A stretch of 35,309 nucleotides of DNA, taken from positions 1 to 35,309 of the forward strand of contig JAJYDB010000014.1 of assembly GCA_021777845.1 (NCBI GenBank), written 5' to 3'. The position numbers and the translations under genes are program-made. Below the pieces are notes generated by a model that was not told the DNA's origin, did not search any database, and saw only the letters and a program-made list of their open reading frames with translations. Position 1 is the stretch's first letter; every line of letters starts with the position of its first letter. Shown in pieces: positions 28,091 through 35,309 of the stretch. This DNA is from Planctomycetota bacterium. Lineage in GTDB: Bacteria; Planctomycetota; Planctomycetia; Isosphaerales; Isosphaeraceae.

Positions 28091-28966
28091 ATGCCGAACG
28101 CCGATCGCCGAACATTCTTGCAAGCCGCGGCCGCGACTCTCGCCGCCGGGACGCTCGCGCACGCGAGCAGGCCCGCCCGCGCCGAGAGCCCGAACCCCTG
28201 GAAAAAGGCGTTCATGCTCGGCGTCACGAAAGGGCCGATCCGGCCGCACTTCGAGAAGCTTCGCGCCGCCGGCTTCGAGGGCGTCGAGCTGCTCAGCCCG
28301 AACGAACTCGACCGCGACGAGGTCCTGAAGGCGCGCGACGCCACCGGCATCGTGATCCACGGCGTTTCCGGCTCGCGGCACTGGTCCGACGTGCTCTCCA
28401 GCCCCGACCCGCACGTCGTCGAGCGCGGCCTCGCCGCCATCCGCAAAGAGATCGACGACGTCGCGGCCTACGGCGGCACGACGGTCCTGCTCGTCCCCGC
28501 CGTCGTGACCAAACAGGTCAACTATCGAGACGCCTACGCACGCTCGCAGGCCGCGATCAAACAGATCCTGCCCGACGCCGAAAAGAAGGGGATCAAGGTC
28601 GCGATCGAGGAGGTGTGGAACCGCTTTCTCCTGAGCGCGCCCGAGATGTCCCGCTACATCGACGAACTCGGCAGCCCCGCCGCGGGCGCTTACTTTGACG
28701 TCGGCAACGTCGTCGAGTACGGCTACCCCGAACAGTGGATCCGCGAACTCGGGCCGCGCATCCTGAAGGTCCACATCAAAGAATACGCCAAGCCCAAGCG
28801 GTTCGACTACAAACTCGGCGAGGGCGAGATCGACTGGCCCGCCGTCCGCGCCGCGCTCGCCGAGGTCGGCTACAAAGGCTGGGTCACCGCCGAGGTCGGC
28901 TACGGCGACGTCAACGAGCTCAAGGACGTCGTCGCCCGCATGAACAAGATCCTGAATCTGGCCTGA
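28091..28966 (+). CDS. Tat-exported sugar phosphate isomerase/epimerase-like TIM-barrel protein
   Basis: A 291-residue protein of the xylose-isomerase-like TIM-barrel superfamily. The N terminus (DRRTFLQAAAATLAAGTLAH) is a twin-arginine signal with a hydrophobic core, so it is probably folded, with its metal, in the cytoplasm and then exported. The barrel begins at ~38. Candidate metal ligands are Glu173/174 (IEEVWN), Asp203 (YFDVGN), His228 (KVHIKEY) and Glu268 (TAEVGYG), the usual Glu-Asp-His-Glu set. Sugar-modifying activity is likely; the substrate is unknown. AAGGAGCGG upstream of the ATG supports the start. It follows gatB by 64 nt on the same strand, but a functional link is unlikely. 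It converges on the next gene with a 16-nt gap. Confidence 0.83.
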   Translation: MPNADRRTFLQAAAATLAAGTLAHASRPARAESPNPWKKAFMLGVTKGPIRPHFEKLRAAGFEGVELLSPNELDRDEVLKARDATGIVIHGVSGSRHWSDVLSSPDPHVVERGLAAIRKEIDDVAAYGGTTVLLVPAVVTKQVNYRDAYARSQAAIKQILPDAEKKGIKVAIEEVWNRFLLSAPEMSRYIDELGSPAAGAYFDVGNVVEYGYPEQWIRELGPRILKVHIKEYAKPKRFDYKLGEGEIDWPAVRAALAEVGYKGWVTAEVGYGDVNELKDVVARMNKILNLA

Positions 28967-28982
28967 TTCTCGGCCGCCGCGG

Positions 28983-29378
28983 TCACCCGCAAAAGCTCTT
29001 TTTCCACGCGCAGACGTGGTACACGACCATCAGCACGCCCGAGAACACGAAGCAGTAGATCGACGCCGGCAGCAGCCACGTCGGCAGGCCGCTCGTGATA
29101 TAAAGCCCGAGCGTCATGTCCCAAAAGCCGTGAAAAAAGAGCAGAACCGCGGAGACCACGAGCGGCGCATCAACGAGAGTGAGAGCCTTGGCAAAACCTT
29201 TGAGAGAGTTGATCCGCAGCTGGGATCGACTCTCTTTTTCTTGGGTCATGTGCAAGTCGTCCTCCATCTCGTTCCTCAACTCGCGAATCCTGTCGAAGAC
29301 CCGCAGGCGGATCGTCGCGACATAGGCCGACAGCGCCACGATCAACGACAGCAACGCGACCACGTCGACTTTGGGCAT
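28983..29378 (-). CDS. Small hypothetical membrane protein
   Basis: A 131-residue protein of no family I recognise. It has one hydrophobic helix near the N terminus (VVALLSLIVALSAYVATI, ~6-23), a charged middle (~24-66, RIRELRNEMEDDLHMTQEKE, probably helical or coiled), and two more hydrophobic segments (~70-90 and ~96-125). This predicts a three-helix inner-membrane protein with a charged loop. The ATG at 29378 is preferred to an upstream in-frame start because GGAG lies ~10 nt before it and the upstream part overlaps a promoter. It has its own likely promoter at 29470-29498. Function unknown. Confidence 0.6.
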   Translation of the reverse strand: MPKVDVVALLSLIVALSAYVATIRLRVFDRIRELRNEMEDDLHMTQEKESRSQLRINSLKGFAKALTLVDAPLVVSAVLLFFHGFWDMTLGLYITSGLPTWLLPASIYCFVFSGVLMVVYHVCAWKKSFCG

Positions 29379-29469
29379 TTGTCCAACTCCAAGGAGGATG
29401 TGCGCGGAAAGAGCGGACCTCGCGCGGCGCGAACGCTCGCGAAACCAGGCAAGGACCGACCCTCCGCGT

Positions 29470-29498
29470 ATCAAACGCGAGCGGTCGGCCCTTGTCAA
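29470..29498 (-). promoter_or_regulatory. Promoter of the small membrane protein gene
   Basis: On the minus strand a perfect TTGACA (29493-29498) is followed after 17 nt by TTTGAT (29470-29475, four of six). The start would be near 29463, giving an ~85-nt leader to the ATG at 29378. Confidence 0.5.
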
Positions 29499-29600
29499 GA
29501 ATCATGAAATCTCGCCCCCATCCGAGATCACACGGCGAATCATCACCTCTGAATCAGCATGTCGCGTTGACTTCGCGCTTTGCCCCGCGAGTGAGCCCGA

Positions 29601-31982
29601 CTATTTCGACGACGCGGTTTCGCGATCATCCGCGGCCTCCGCTTGGATCTTCCGATAGGCCGCGCGGGCGTGGTCGTAGGCGGCTTTGGCGGCGGGACGC
29701 TCGTCGGGTCGGATCGCGTTCTTCTTCTGGGTCCAACACCGCTCGACGCCCGCCAGGCACCAGTCCGCCGAGCGTCTCGAAGCCCGAATCGGCTTGCCCG
29801 CGACCGTCACGAACACCGGGTTCGTGTGCGACGACGGATAGATCCGCAGCGCGACCCAACTCGAGCGCTCGATCGCGACGTCGCAGCTCAGGTCGCGGAA
29901 CGTGCCGTCGGCGTCGATCAAGGTCCGCTCGACCGGCTGCCCGTTCACGATCACTTCGACCGGCACCTGACGCGTCTCGCCCAGACGGGCGCGCTCCAAA
30001 TCCCAGAACGGACGCTGGTCGAGCGGCGTCGCGCGGAGCAGCTTGACGGCCTCGTTGATTCGAGGCTCCAGTCGCGCCGCGACCCGCGCCGCGACGTGCA
30101 CTTTGCCCGGCTTCGCGAGCACCAGCTCGCTGCCCTTCGTGCCGACGTCGAGGGTATCGACGCGGAAGTCGACGAGGTGGCTCTTGCCGTCGGAGACGTA
30201 CGAACGGCCCTGCTTGATGCCTTCGACCCAGCGGTCGAAGTCGAGCTTGCCGTCGTCGAGCTTCACGTAGGAACGCCCCAGCCCGACGCGGTCGCCGTAG
30301 ATGCACGGAAAGTCGGTCTCGCCGCTGATCCGCGTCCGATAGCCGCAATTCAGCGTGTGGTACCAGATGTTGAGCTCCCAGGGGGCGGGGGTATCGACGG
30401 TCGAGATGAAGTCGACGGCGTCGTGGGTCACGTCGACGATGTACTCGTTGGCCCCGATGCCGTCGAACGGCGGCACCTCATACGAGAGCACCTTCATGTT
30501 GTCGATCTTCAGCCCCCAGCCCGAGTGCGAGAACCCGACGACGCCCCCTTGCGACTTGCCCCACTTCAGGATCGGCAGGTCCCAACTCGGCCAGTCCTCG
30601 ATGCGTTTCGCGCCGGGGTAGTCGTCCTCCTTGAGCCGCAGGAGGCACAGATGACCGGCGTGCGACGAGGGAAATCCCGAGACCTCGACGTCGTAACGCA
30701 TCAGGTTCGCGGCGGTCGAGAGCTTGCTCACCTGGCCGTCGAAGAACTGCTTCTGGACGTACCAGCACGGGCCCCAGCTCAGGACGCAGCCGACGTCGAG
30801 GTCCTCGCCGACGATGTGCCGCATCATGTCCTCGGGCCGGACCCCTTCGCTCGGGCTCTCGTAATGGGCGCAGCCCGCCGCGTGCACGTGGTGATCGCCC
30901 GAAAACCAGCCCATTTCAGCCAGATTCGCCCACCGCTTGAGCTGGAATCGCTCGCTCTGGACGGCCGCGACGCCGCCCGCCGGCCGCGACGGCACGTCGA
31001 TCGTTCGCGTCGCCGGGATGTACTCCGGCCCGCGGGTGACGGTGACGTTGAACTTGCCCGGCGGCAGCTCGACCGTCTCGCCGCTCGCCCTGTAAATCTG
31101 GGGGTGAAAGAAGAAGTCGGGCGCGAGGCGGCGGGATTGAGCGGGATAGACGCGTCCCTGCTGGTCGCGGATCAAGAAGGACGCGGTCGCGGGCTTGCCG
31201 TCGACGTCCAAAACCTCGAGCTTGATCGTGGTCGCGGGGAGGCAGTTGAAGAGGATGTCAACCTCGGCACGGAAGCCGAGATCCTGCGTTCCCTGGCCGA
31301 TGTTGAACTCGAACTTCCCCTCGCGATGCCCGGCGTCGCGGCTGTAGAGGTCGACGAGGCGGTACTCGAGCGCGAGTCCGCTGAGGGTCCTGCGCAAGGG
31401 GCGGTCGCGGATCATCGTGACTTCGAGCCAGCGGTCGAGCACCTCCGCCTTCGAGATCGTCGACTTCGCGGCCGGGGCGTTTGTCCCCGGAACGAAGGGG
31501 ATCTTGGCGTTCCGACTGAGGCAGACCAGCTCCGCCGTCGAGCCCGCCTCGTTGTGGACCTTGATCAAGAAGACGCGGCGACCGTTCTGGACCAGCTCGG
31601 GGGTCGCGGGCCCGAACGCCGCCTTCACGCGGCTCTCGGGGTTGATGTCGACCCCGATCAGGCAGAGCGGGTCGAGCACCTGCTGGATCAGCTTCGCGCC
31701 GCGCGCGGGGTCGTCCGCGTTCAGGCCGCGGTCGAGCTTCGCCCGCGTCGCCGGGTCGAGCGGCCGGCCAAGCTGCTCGAGCGCGTCGACCACCCGTCGG
31801 ACCTGCGCCGCGAGCGGCTGGAACTCGACGTTCGGCACGATCGGCAGGTCGTCGCCCTGGACATCAGCGGCGGAGGCCAAAAACAGGCCCAAATTGAGGA
31901 AAAAGGTGAAAGTCGACGCCGTCCGAACGAACCGGCCGCGGGGCTGTCGCCTCGACCCGACGGTTTCCGAATGTCTGGTCAT
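29601..31982 (-). CDS. Secreted CehA/McbA-family metallohydrolase (PHP-like)
   Basis: A 793-residue exported protein. The N terminus has a basic region and a hydrophobic stretch (TFFLNLGLFLASAADVQG, ~25-42) forming a signal peptide. The first ~330 residues appear to be beta-rich accessory domains. The catalytic part starts near 360 with GDHHVHAAGC, a His-rich PHP-type metal motif, followed by SPSEGVRPEDMM, WGPCWY and FSHSGWGL, the layout seen in CehA/McbA proteins. The named relatives hydrolyse carbaryl, but the family is large in planctomycetes and the natural substrate is unknown. The start ATG has AGGAGG 9 nt upstream, and the upstream in-frame extension is rejected. It is divergent from the AsmA-like gene. 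Confidence 0.75.
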   Translation of the reverse strand: MTRHSETVGSRRQPRGRFVRTASTFTFFLNLGLFLASAADVQGDDLPIVPNVEFQPLAAQVRRVVDALEQLGRPLDPATRAKLDRGLNADDPARGAKLIQQVLDPLCLIGVDINPESRVKAAFGPATPELVQNGRRVFLIKVHNEAGSTAELVCLSRNAKIPFVPGTNAPAAKSTISKAEVLDRWLEVTMIRDRPLRRTLSGLALEYRLVDLYSRDAGHREGKFEFNIGQGTQDLGFRAEVDILFNCLPATTIKLEVLDVDGKPATASFLIRDQQGRVYPAQSRRLAPDFFFHPQIYRASGETVELPPGKFNVTVTRGPEYIPATRTIDVPSRPAGGVAAVQSERFQLKRWANLAEMGWFSGDHHVHAAGCAHYESPSEGVRPEDMMRHIVGEDLDVGCVLSWGPCWYVQKQFFDGQVSKLSTAANLMRYDVEVSGFPSSHAGHLCLLRLKEDDYPGAKRIEDWPSWDLPILKWGKSQGGVVGFSHSGWGLKIDNMKVLSYEVPPFDGIGANEYIVDVTHDAVDFISTVDTPAPWELNIWYHTLNCGYRTRISGETDFPCIYGDRVGLGRSYVKLDDGKLDFDRWVEGIKQGRSYVSDGKSHLVDFRVDTLDVGTKGSELVLAKPGKVHVAARVAARLEPRINEAVKLLRATPLDQRPFWDLERARLGETRQVPVEVIVNGQPVERTLIDADGTFRDLSCDVAIERSSWVALRIYPSSHTNPVFVTVAGKPIRASRRSADWCLAGVERCWTQKKNAIRPDERPAAKAAYDHARAAYRKIQAEAADDRETASSK

Positions 31983-32081
31983 CCAAGTCGCCTCCTCGTA
32001 GTTGCGGGACGATGTCGTCGCGAAGCTGGTCTTGACACGCGGTCCCGACCGCGAGGCCGGGGCCCGTCGGGCGATCTCGCC

Positions 32082-32110
32082 TTGCCCGAATAGGCACCTT
32101 GGAGTATGGA
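32082..32110 (+). promoter_or_regulatory. Weak candidate promoter for the AsmA-like gene
   Basis: TTGCCC (32082-32087) and TATGGA (32105-32110) are 17 nt apart, three of six matches each. A hairpin CGCGGT/ACCGCG (32038-32053) lies upstream in the divergent region. Low confidence. Confidence 0.25.
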
Positions 32111-32182
32111 TGGACGAAGGACCGACTGCAAGGCGTCGGCTTCGACGCGGAAGCCCGTCTTGAGCCAAGGAGGGTCGGATCG

Positions 32183-33508
32183 ATGGAGATGTCCGGACTG
32201 TGTCGACGCTGGTGCCCGCGACTGCGACGGATCTGGGTGATCCCGGCCGCCGCGACGCTGGGCGCGGTCGTGGTTTGGTCCTTGATCGTGCTCTGCCTGC
32301 CGACCGACTGGGCGCGGCGCAGGATGGCCGCGCGGCTCGGCGCGACGATGGGCCGGCCGGTCGGGATCGAGTCGCTGCGGCTCGGCATCCTGGGTGATCT
32401 GCGGCTCTCGGGCCTCACGATCGCCTCGCCGAACAACCCGCAGGACCCCTGGCTGCGGGCGGAGTCGGCACGCATCGACGTCAACGCCGCGGGCCTCGTC
32501 TGCGGGGCCTCCGACCCCTCGAAAGTCACCGTCGAAGGCGTCGACCTCCGCGTCCGACGCCGCGCCGACGGCACCCTCGAACTCATCGAGCGCGACCTTG
32601 AATCATTACCTATTGATCCTAATGAGGGCTCCGCGTCGAGCTGCAACCTCGCCGTTCGGTTCGTCCTGCGGAACGCCTTGATTCGCTACGAGGACGCCCG
32701 CGACACCGCCCGCTTCCTCGCCCAAAACGTCGACGGCGAAGGCACTTGGGTCACAGGCGCCGTGCGGATCGACTCGCTCCGCGGCGGACTCAACGGCGGC
32801 ACCTTCGGCATCGAGGCCTCGGTCGAACGCGTCGGCCGCTCGATCTCGTTCGAGTCCCGACTCCGCACCCGCGGCGTCGAACTCTCCGCCGGACTCCGCG
32901 GACTCCGGCTCCTCGCCCCCGTCGTCGTCAACGAACGCGGACTCCTCCCCGGCAAGCTCGACCTCGACCTCAAACTCGCCGGCAACGGCTCCCGAGACGG
33001 CGACTTCAGCCGCTCGCTCCGCGGCTCCGGCACGCTTCGGATCGATGCGCTTGCACTTGGCGATTCCGTCCTCGTCGACGAGCTGTCGCGGGCGCTCGGA
33101 CTGCCGCGCACCAAGTCGCCCGGCTCGGTCGCGAGCCGCTTCAAAATCGACGACGGCAAGGTGATCAGCGACCCACTCACCCTCGAAATCGCCGGCGTCC
33201 CGATCGCGCTCTACGGCACCACCGGCTTCGACGGCCGCGTCGACTTCAGCCTCAGCCCAATCGCCGCGCTCGACCGACTCCCCGAAAAGGCACGCTCGAT
33301 CCTCTCCGAACTCAAAATCGACCGCGATCTCGACGACCTCGGCCGCATCCGGCTCGAAGGCACCCTCGATAAACTCACCGTCCGCGCCGAGGGGCTGAAA
33401 GCCGCCCCCACCGGCCCCGCCTCCAGAAACTCCCGCCCCAAAACCCTCGACGACCGCGAAAAAGTCCGCGATATCTCCCGCAAACTCATCGAACGCATCT
33501 TGAAGTGA
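32183..33508 (+). CDS. AsmA-like/DUF748-type inner-membrane-anchored periplasmic protein
   Basis: A 441-residue protein with a single N-terminal membrane anchor (IPAAATLGAVVVWSLIVLCL, ~21-40) followed by a long beta-rich periplasmic part. Features shared with AsmA/TamB-type proteins are the early block LGATMGRPVGIESLRLGILGD (~55-75), then SGLTIASP and SKVTVEGVDLRVRR, and a late block of alternating strands (GTLRIDALALGD; DDGKVISDPLTLEIAG; LYGTTGFDGRVDFSLSPIA). Such proteins form lipid-carrying grooves between the membranes, so a role in envelope lipid transport is plausible but inferred. The charged tail ends in a helix (REKVRDISRKLIERILK). AAGGAGGG (32167-32174) sits 8 nt before the ATG; the ATG at 32189 is an alternative. 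Third codon positions turn strongly to C after ~32500. Confidence 0.58.
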   Translation: MEMSGLCRRWCPRLRRIWVIPAAATLGAVVVWSLIVLCLPTDWARRRMAARLGATMGRPVGIESLRLGILGDLRLSGLTIASPNNPQDPWLRAESARIDVNAAGLVCGASDPSKVTVEGVDLRVRRRADGTLELIERDLESLPIDPNEGSASSCNLAVRFVLRNALIRYEDARDTARFLAQNVDGEGTWVTGAVRIDSLRGGLNGGTFGIEASVERVGRSISFESRLRTRGVELSAGLRGLRLLAPVVVNERGLLPGKLDLDLKLAGNGSRDGDFSRSLRGSGTLRIDALALGDSVLVDELSRALGLPRTKSPGSVASRFKIDDGKVISDPLTLEIAGVPIALYGTTGFDGRVDFSLSPIAALDRLPEKARSILSELKIDRDLDDLGRIRLEGTLDKLTVRAEGLKAAPTGPASRNSRPKTLDDREKVRDISRKLIERILK

Positions 33509-33577
33509 GTGAGTCGAGATGTCGTGACGGATGGTAAACGGTTGCGGGCGGGTCGGGCCCGCGGCCGACGATTTGGT

Positions 33578-33583
33578 TAGACT
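33578..33583 (+). promoter_or_regulatory. -10-like box immediately before the ymdB-type start
   Basis: TAGACT, the same hexamer as the -10 of the blaI-like promoter, ends 6 nt before the ATG at 33590. No -35 and no ribosome-binding site are visible. The spacing would fit a leaderless transcript. Confidence 0.3.
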
Positions 33584-33589
33584 AGCGCG

Positions 33590-34396
33590 ATGAAAATTCT
33601 CTTCATCGGCGACGTCGTCGGCGGTCCCGGGCGTAAAATCGTCTCGCAGGCGTTGCCGCGCTTGATCCCGCGGCTCGGCATCGACCTTGTGGTCTGCAAC
33701 GCCGAAAACTCGGCGGGGGGCTCGGGGATCACCGGCCCCTGTCACGAGGAACTCGCCGAGGCGGGCGTGGACGTGTTCACCCTCGGCGACCACGTCTATC
33801 GCAAGGACGACGTCTTCGACCTGTTCGACCGTCGCAAACATCTGCTCAGGCCCGCGAACTTTCCTCCCGACGCCCCCGGGCCGGATTGGACGCTCGTCGA
33901 GGCGCGCGACGGCACCTCGGTCGGCGTGTTCACCGTGCTGGGGCGGACCTTCATGCGGCCGGTCGACTGTCCGTTTCGAGCCGCCGACCGCGTGCTCGCC
34001 GCGCTCCCCGTCGCGACCAAGGTGATTTTGGTCGACATCCACGCCGAGGCGACCAGCGATAAACAACTCCTGGGACGTTACCTCGACGGCCGCGTCTCGG
34101 CGGTCTTCGGCACGCACACGCACGTCGCCACCGCCGACGAACGCATCCTCCCCGGCGGCACCGCCTATCAAACCGACGTCGGCATGACCGGCCCGCACGA
34201 CTCGATCCTCGGCCGCCGCTACGACCGCGTCCTCGAAGCGACCCTCACCTTCGTCCATCGCCACTTCGACGTCGCGACCGGCGATCCGCAGCTCAACGGC
34301 GCGCTCGTCGAGGTTGACCCCGCGACCGGCCGCGCCCTCGCCGTCGAGCGCATCCGCGTCGATCGCGAACAGACGCAACGCCTCATGACCGGTTGA
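33590..34396 (+). CDS. YmdB-family (TIGR00282) metallophosphoesterase, cyclic-nucleotide phosphodiesterase type
   Basis: A 268-residue two-metal phosphoesterase. The N-terminal FIGDVVGGPGR (Asp8), CNAENSAGG (Glu39, Asn40), DIHAEATSDK (His151), and GTHTHVATADE (His176, His178) match the B. subtilis YmdB metal ligands almost position for position. YmdB hydrolyses 2',3'-cyclic nucleotides, affecting RNA turnover and biofilm choice in Bacillus. One ligand differs: the usual GNH, with Asn67, reads LGDHVYR (Asp67). Length is normal. The start codon is fixed by homology (MKILFIGDVV); there is no ribosome-binding site. It follows the AsmA-like gene by 81 nt with no terminator between them, so co-transcription is also possible. 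Confidence 0.9.
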   Translation: MKILFIGDVVGGPGRKIVSQALPRLIPRLGIDLVVCNAENSAGGSGITGPCHEELAEAGVDVFTLGDHVYRKDDVFDLFDRRKHLLRPANFPPDAPGPDWTLVEARDGTSVGVFTVLGRTFMRPVDCPFRAADRVLAALPVATKVILVDIHAEATSDKQLLGRYLDGRVSAVFGTHTHVATADERILPGGTAYQTDVGMTGPHDSILGRRYDRVLEATLTFVHRHFDVATGDPQLNGALVEVDPATGRALAVERIRVDREQTQRLMTG

Positions 34397-34540
34397 AGAA
34401 GACGCCATTCTTTTCAACGCGCCGCCCCCCGTCGGTTGACCTCGCCGCGCACTCCGCTCGTCGCGCGCAACCCCTCCCAGGCCACGCTCCCGAAACCGCG
34501 CGCGCAATGTACCGAAACGAACCCACCGCGACCTCGTTTT

Positions 34541-34582
34541 GAAAAATGTTCCGTCAAAATCCCCATTTTTCCACTCTTTTTT
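34541..34582 (+). terminator. AT-rich inverted repeat with T6, possible terminator
   Basis: GAAAAATG (34541-34548) and CATTTTTC (34564-34571) are perfect 8-bp arms around a 15-nt loop, followed by six T residues (34577-34582). It lies 145 nt past the ymdB-type stop. The stem is AT-rich and so thermodynamically weak, and the block stands out from its ~65-70% GC surroundings. It could instead be a dispersed repeat. Confidence 0.35.
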
Positions 34583-34643
34583 CGCCCCGCGACCCGGCCC
34601 GGAAAGTTGGTGGCGGCCGACCTCGCACAAGCCGTGCGGGCTC

Positions 34644-34714
34644 AAATGTGCGCGCAACTCATTGACCCAATTAAGGATAACCTCGATTGGCTTCGTTTTG
34701 TCAAACGCTCGATC
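34644..34714. repeat. Intergenic repeat, copy 1
   Basis: Starts with AAATGTGCGCGCAACTC, has TTGACCCAATTAAGGATAA in the middle and the core CCTCGATTGGCTTCGTTT at 34681-34698. It differs from copy 2 at seven positions over about 64 nt, with no gaps. Confidence 0.75.
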
Positions 34715-34824
34715 GGCGCGCGCGTGCGCCGCACGCTCGTCGTGCACCGGCGCGCGAGGCGTCACGCGCGTCGACCGGCTCCGCAAGCTGGTCGGAATCG
34801 ACCGAGCGCGGGGCGGTGCGACGC

Positions 34825-34896
34825 AAACGTGCGCGCAAGTCGTTGACCCAATTGAGGCTAACCTCGATTGGCTTCGTTTCGTCAAGCGTCTCGATT
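34825..34896. repeat. Intergenic repeat, copy 2
   Basis: Core CCTCGATTGGCTTCGTTT at 34862-34879, exactly 181 nt after that of copy 1. On the minus strand it reads TKPIEVSLNWVNDLRA in one frame, where copy 1 reads TKPIEVILNWVNELRA. Confidence 0.75.
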
Positions 34897-35015
34897 GCGC
34901 GCACGCACCGCGCGCGTCCGGCGCGCGCTCGGCGCATCCGGGCACGACGTCGCGCTTGGAGGCCTCGGCGTCCGGGCGGTCGGACCCGGCCGACGATCGA
35001 CCTGTACAAGGTTCA

Positions 35016-35076
35016 GTATGCGCGCCGTAAGTCATTGTGAGGCTTGCAACAACCCTCGATTGGCTTCGTTTCGTCG
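35016..35076. repeat. Intergenic repeat, copy 3 (diverged)
   Basis: The core CCTCGATTGGCTTCGTTT recurs intact at 35054-35071, 192 nt after copy 2, and is followed by CGTC as in copy 2. The left part matches only in pieces (TGCGCGC, AAGTC, TTG, GAGGCT) with small insertions and deletions. Confidence 0.65.
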
Positions 35077-35309
35077 CGGAGCCGGTTCGCGTGCGCGACC
35101 GCGACCCGCCGCGCGCGCAACATGCCCGGCGAGGCCACACCCCGCGACCCGCCGCGAACGCTATAGTAAGCGTGTTGCGTGCAAGCAAGCGCGGTGCGGC
35201 GCGGGGTGTCGGTTGGTGGTGAAGTTGGTCGATCATGGCCGGCTGTTCTCTTCGAATTGGGTTGAAAGTGTGATCCGAGCGGTGCGCGCGAAGACTGTCC
35301 GAAAGCAAC

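Larger units (their letters stand above)
34397..35309. other. Repeat-bearing intergenic tail without a supported gene
   Basis: Over 900 nt with no convincing coding sequence. Open frames on both strands translate to Arg/Ala-rich strings without motifs. It contains an AT-rich inverted repeat with a T run (34541-34582) and three copies of a ~70-nt repeat (34644-35076), listed separately. A TATAGT (35162-35167) has no partner -35 on the plus strand. A gene may begin beyond the window. Confidence 0.5.

Noticed and set aside
34644-34896. Repeat as a conserved small protein (TKPIEV-LNWVN)
   Set aside because: Differences between copies 1 and 2 are a mix of silent and amino-acid changes, copy 3 is shifted out of frame by indels, and no start or ribosome-binding site is tied to each copy.
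34644-35076. CRISPR array
   Set aside because: Only three copies with 181- and 192-nt periods, diverged ends, unrelated long segments between, and no cas gene.
35139-35190. Promoter around TATAGT near the window end, or its minus-strand partner TTGCTT-N17-TATAGC
   Set aside because: The plus strand lacks a -35, the minus-strand pair matches only three and four of six bases, and no gene follows within view.
32606-35308. 900-residue minus-strand open frame over the AsmA-like and ymdB-type genes and the tail
   Set aside because: Low-complexity translation that runs through repeats and two recognisable plus-strand genes; no domain.

Overview
The window looks like chromosomal DNA of a GC-rich, Gram-negative-type bacterium, most likely a planctomycete (perhaps Isosphaeraceae or a relative). 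This is inferred from gene content, not from a marker gene. The clues are LPS genes (two LptF/LptG permeases, a Kdo transferase, GlmU), a BlaI plus M56-peptidase pair carrying carboxypeptidase-regulatory-like domains, an over-long SecA ending in a SEC-C zinc motif, a DUF3467 protein, and secreted GH32 and CehA/McbA-type hydrolases. There are no rRNA or tRNA genes, no transposase, no CRISPR array and no phage genes. It reads as ordinary chromosome with one repeat-bearing intergenic tail.

Layout. 1-321: end of a cysteine phosphatase cut by the window edge. 451-4736 (+): aminotransferase, then two LPS-export permeases. 4849-7765 (-): BlaI-type repressor and M56 membrane peptidase behind a good promoter. 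7903-12790 (-): five close-packed genes (MBL hydrolase, UDP-sugar pyrophosphorylase, mannose-1-phosphate guanylyltransferase, RuvX, SDR protein). 13466-15073 (+): polytopic GT-C-like membrane protein. 15289-18915 (+): secA. 19254-20576 (+): waaA. 20781-21161 (+): DUF3467 gene closed by a strong intrinsic terminator. 21312-22829 (+): secreted GH32 enzyme. 22981-24240 (-): glmU, divergent from gatC-gatA-gatB (24585-28026, +) and a Tat-exported TIM-barrel protein. 28983-31982 (-): small membrane protein and a CehA/McbA-type hydrolase. 32183-34396 (+): AsmA-like protein and a YmdB-type phosphodiesterase. 34397-35309: no gene, but three copies of a roughly 70-nt repeat and an AT-rich inverted repeat.

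How the genes fit together. Envelope biogenesis is the recurring theme. GlmU and the UAP-type enzyme both appear able to make UDP-GlcNAc, WaaA adds Kdo to lipid A, LptF/LptG extract LPS, ManC makes GDP-mannose, SecA exports proteins, and the AsmA-like protein may act in the periplasm. Only one step of each pathway is seen here, so these links are inference.

The most unusual things seen are architectural. SecA carries five tandem copies (period 63-74 residues) of a module that conventional SecA seems to have once, which accounts for its extra ~280 residues. The second LPS permease has its periplasmic domain duplicated in tandem. secA and glmU share identical promoter hexamers and spacing (TTGACG-N18-TAAGAT). 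No undescribed multi-gene defence or mobile system could be supported.
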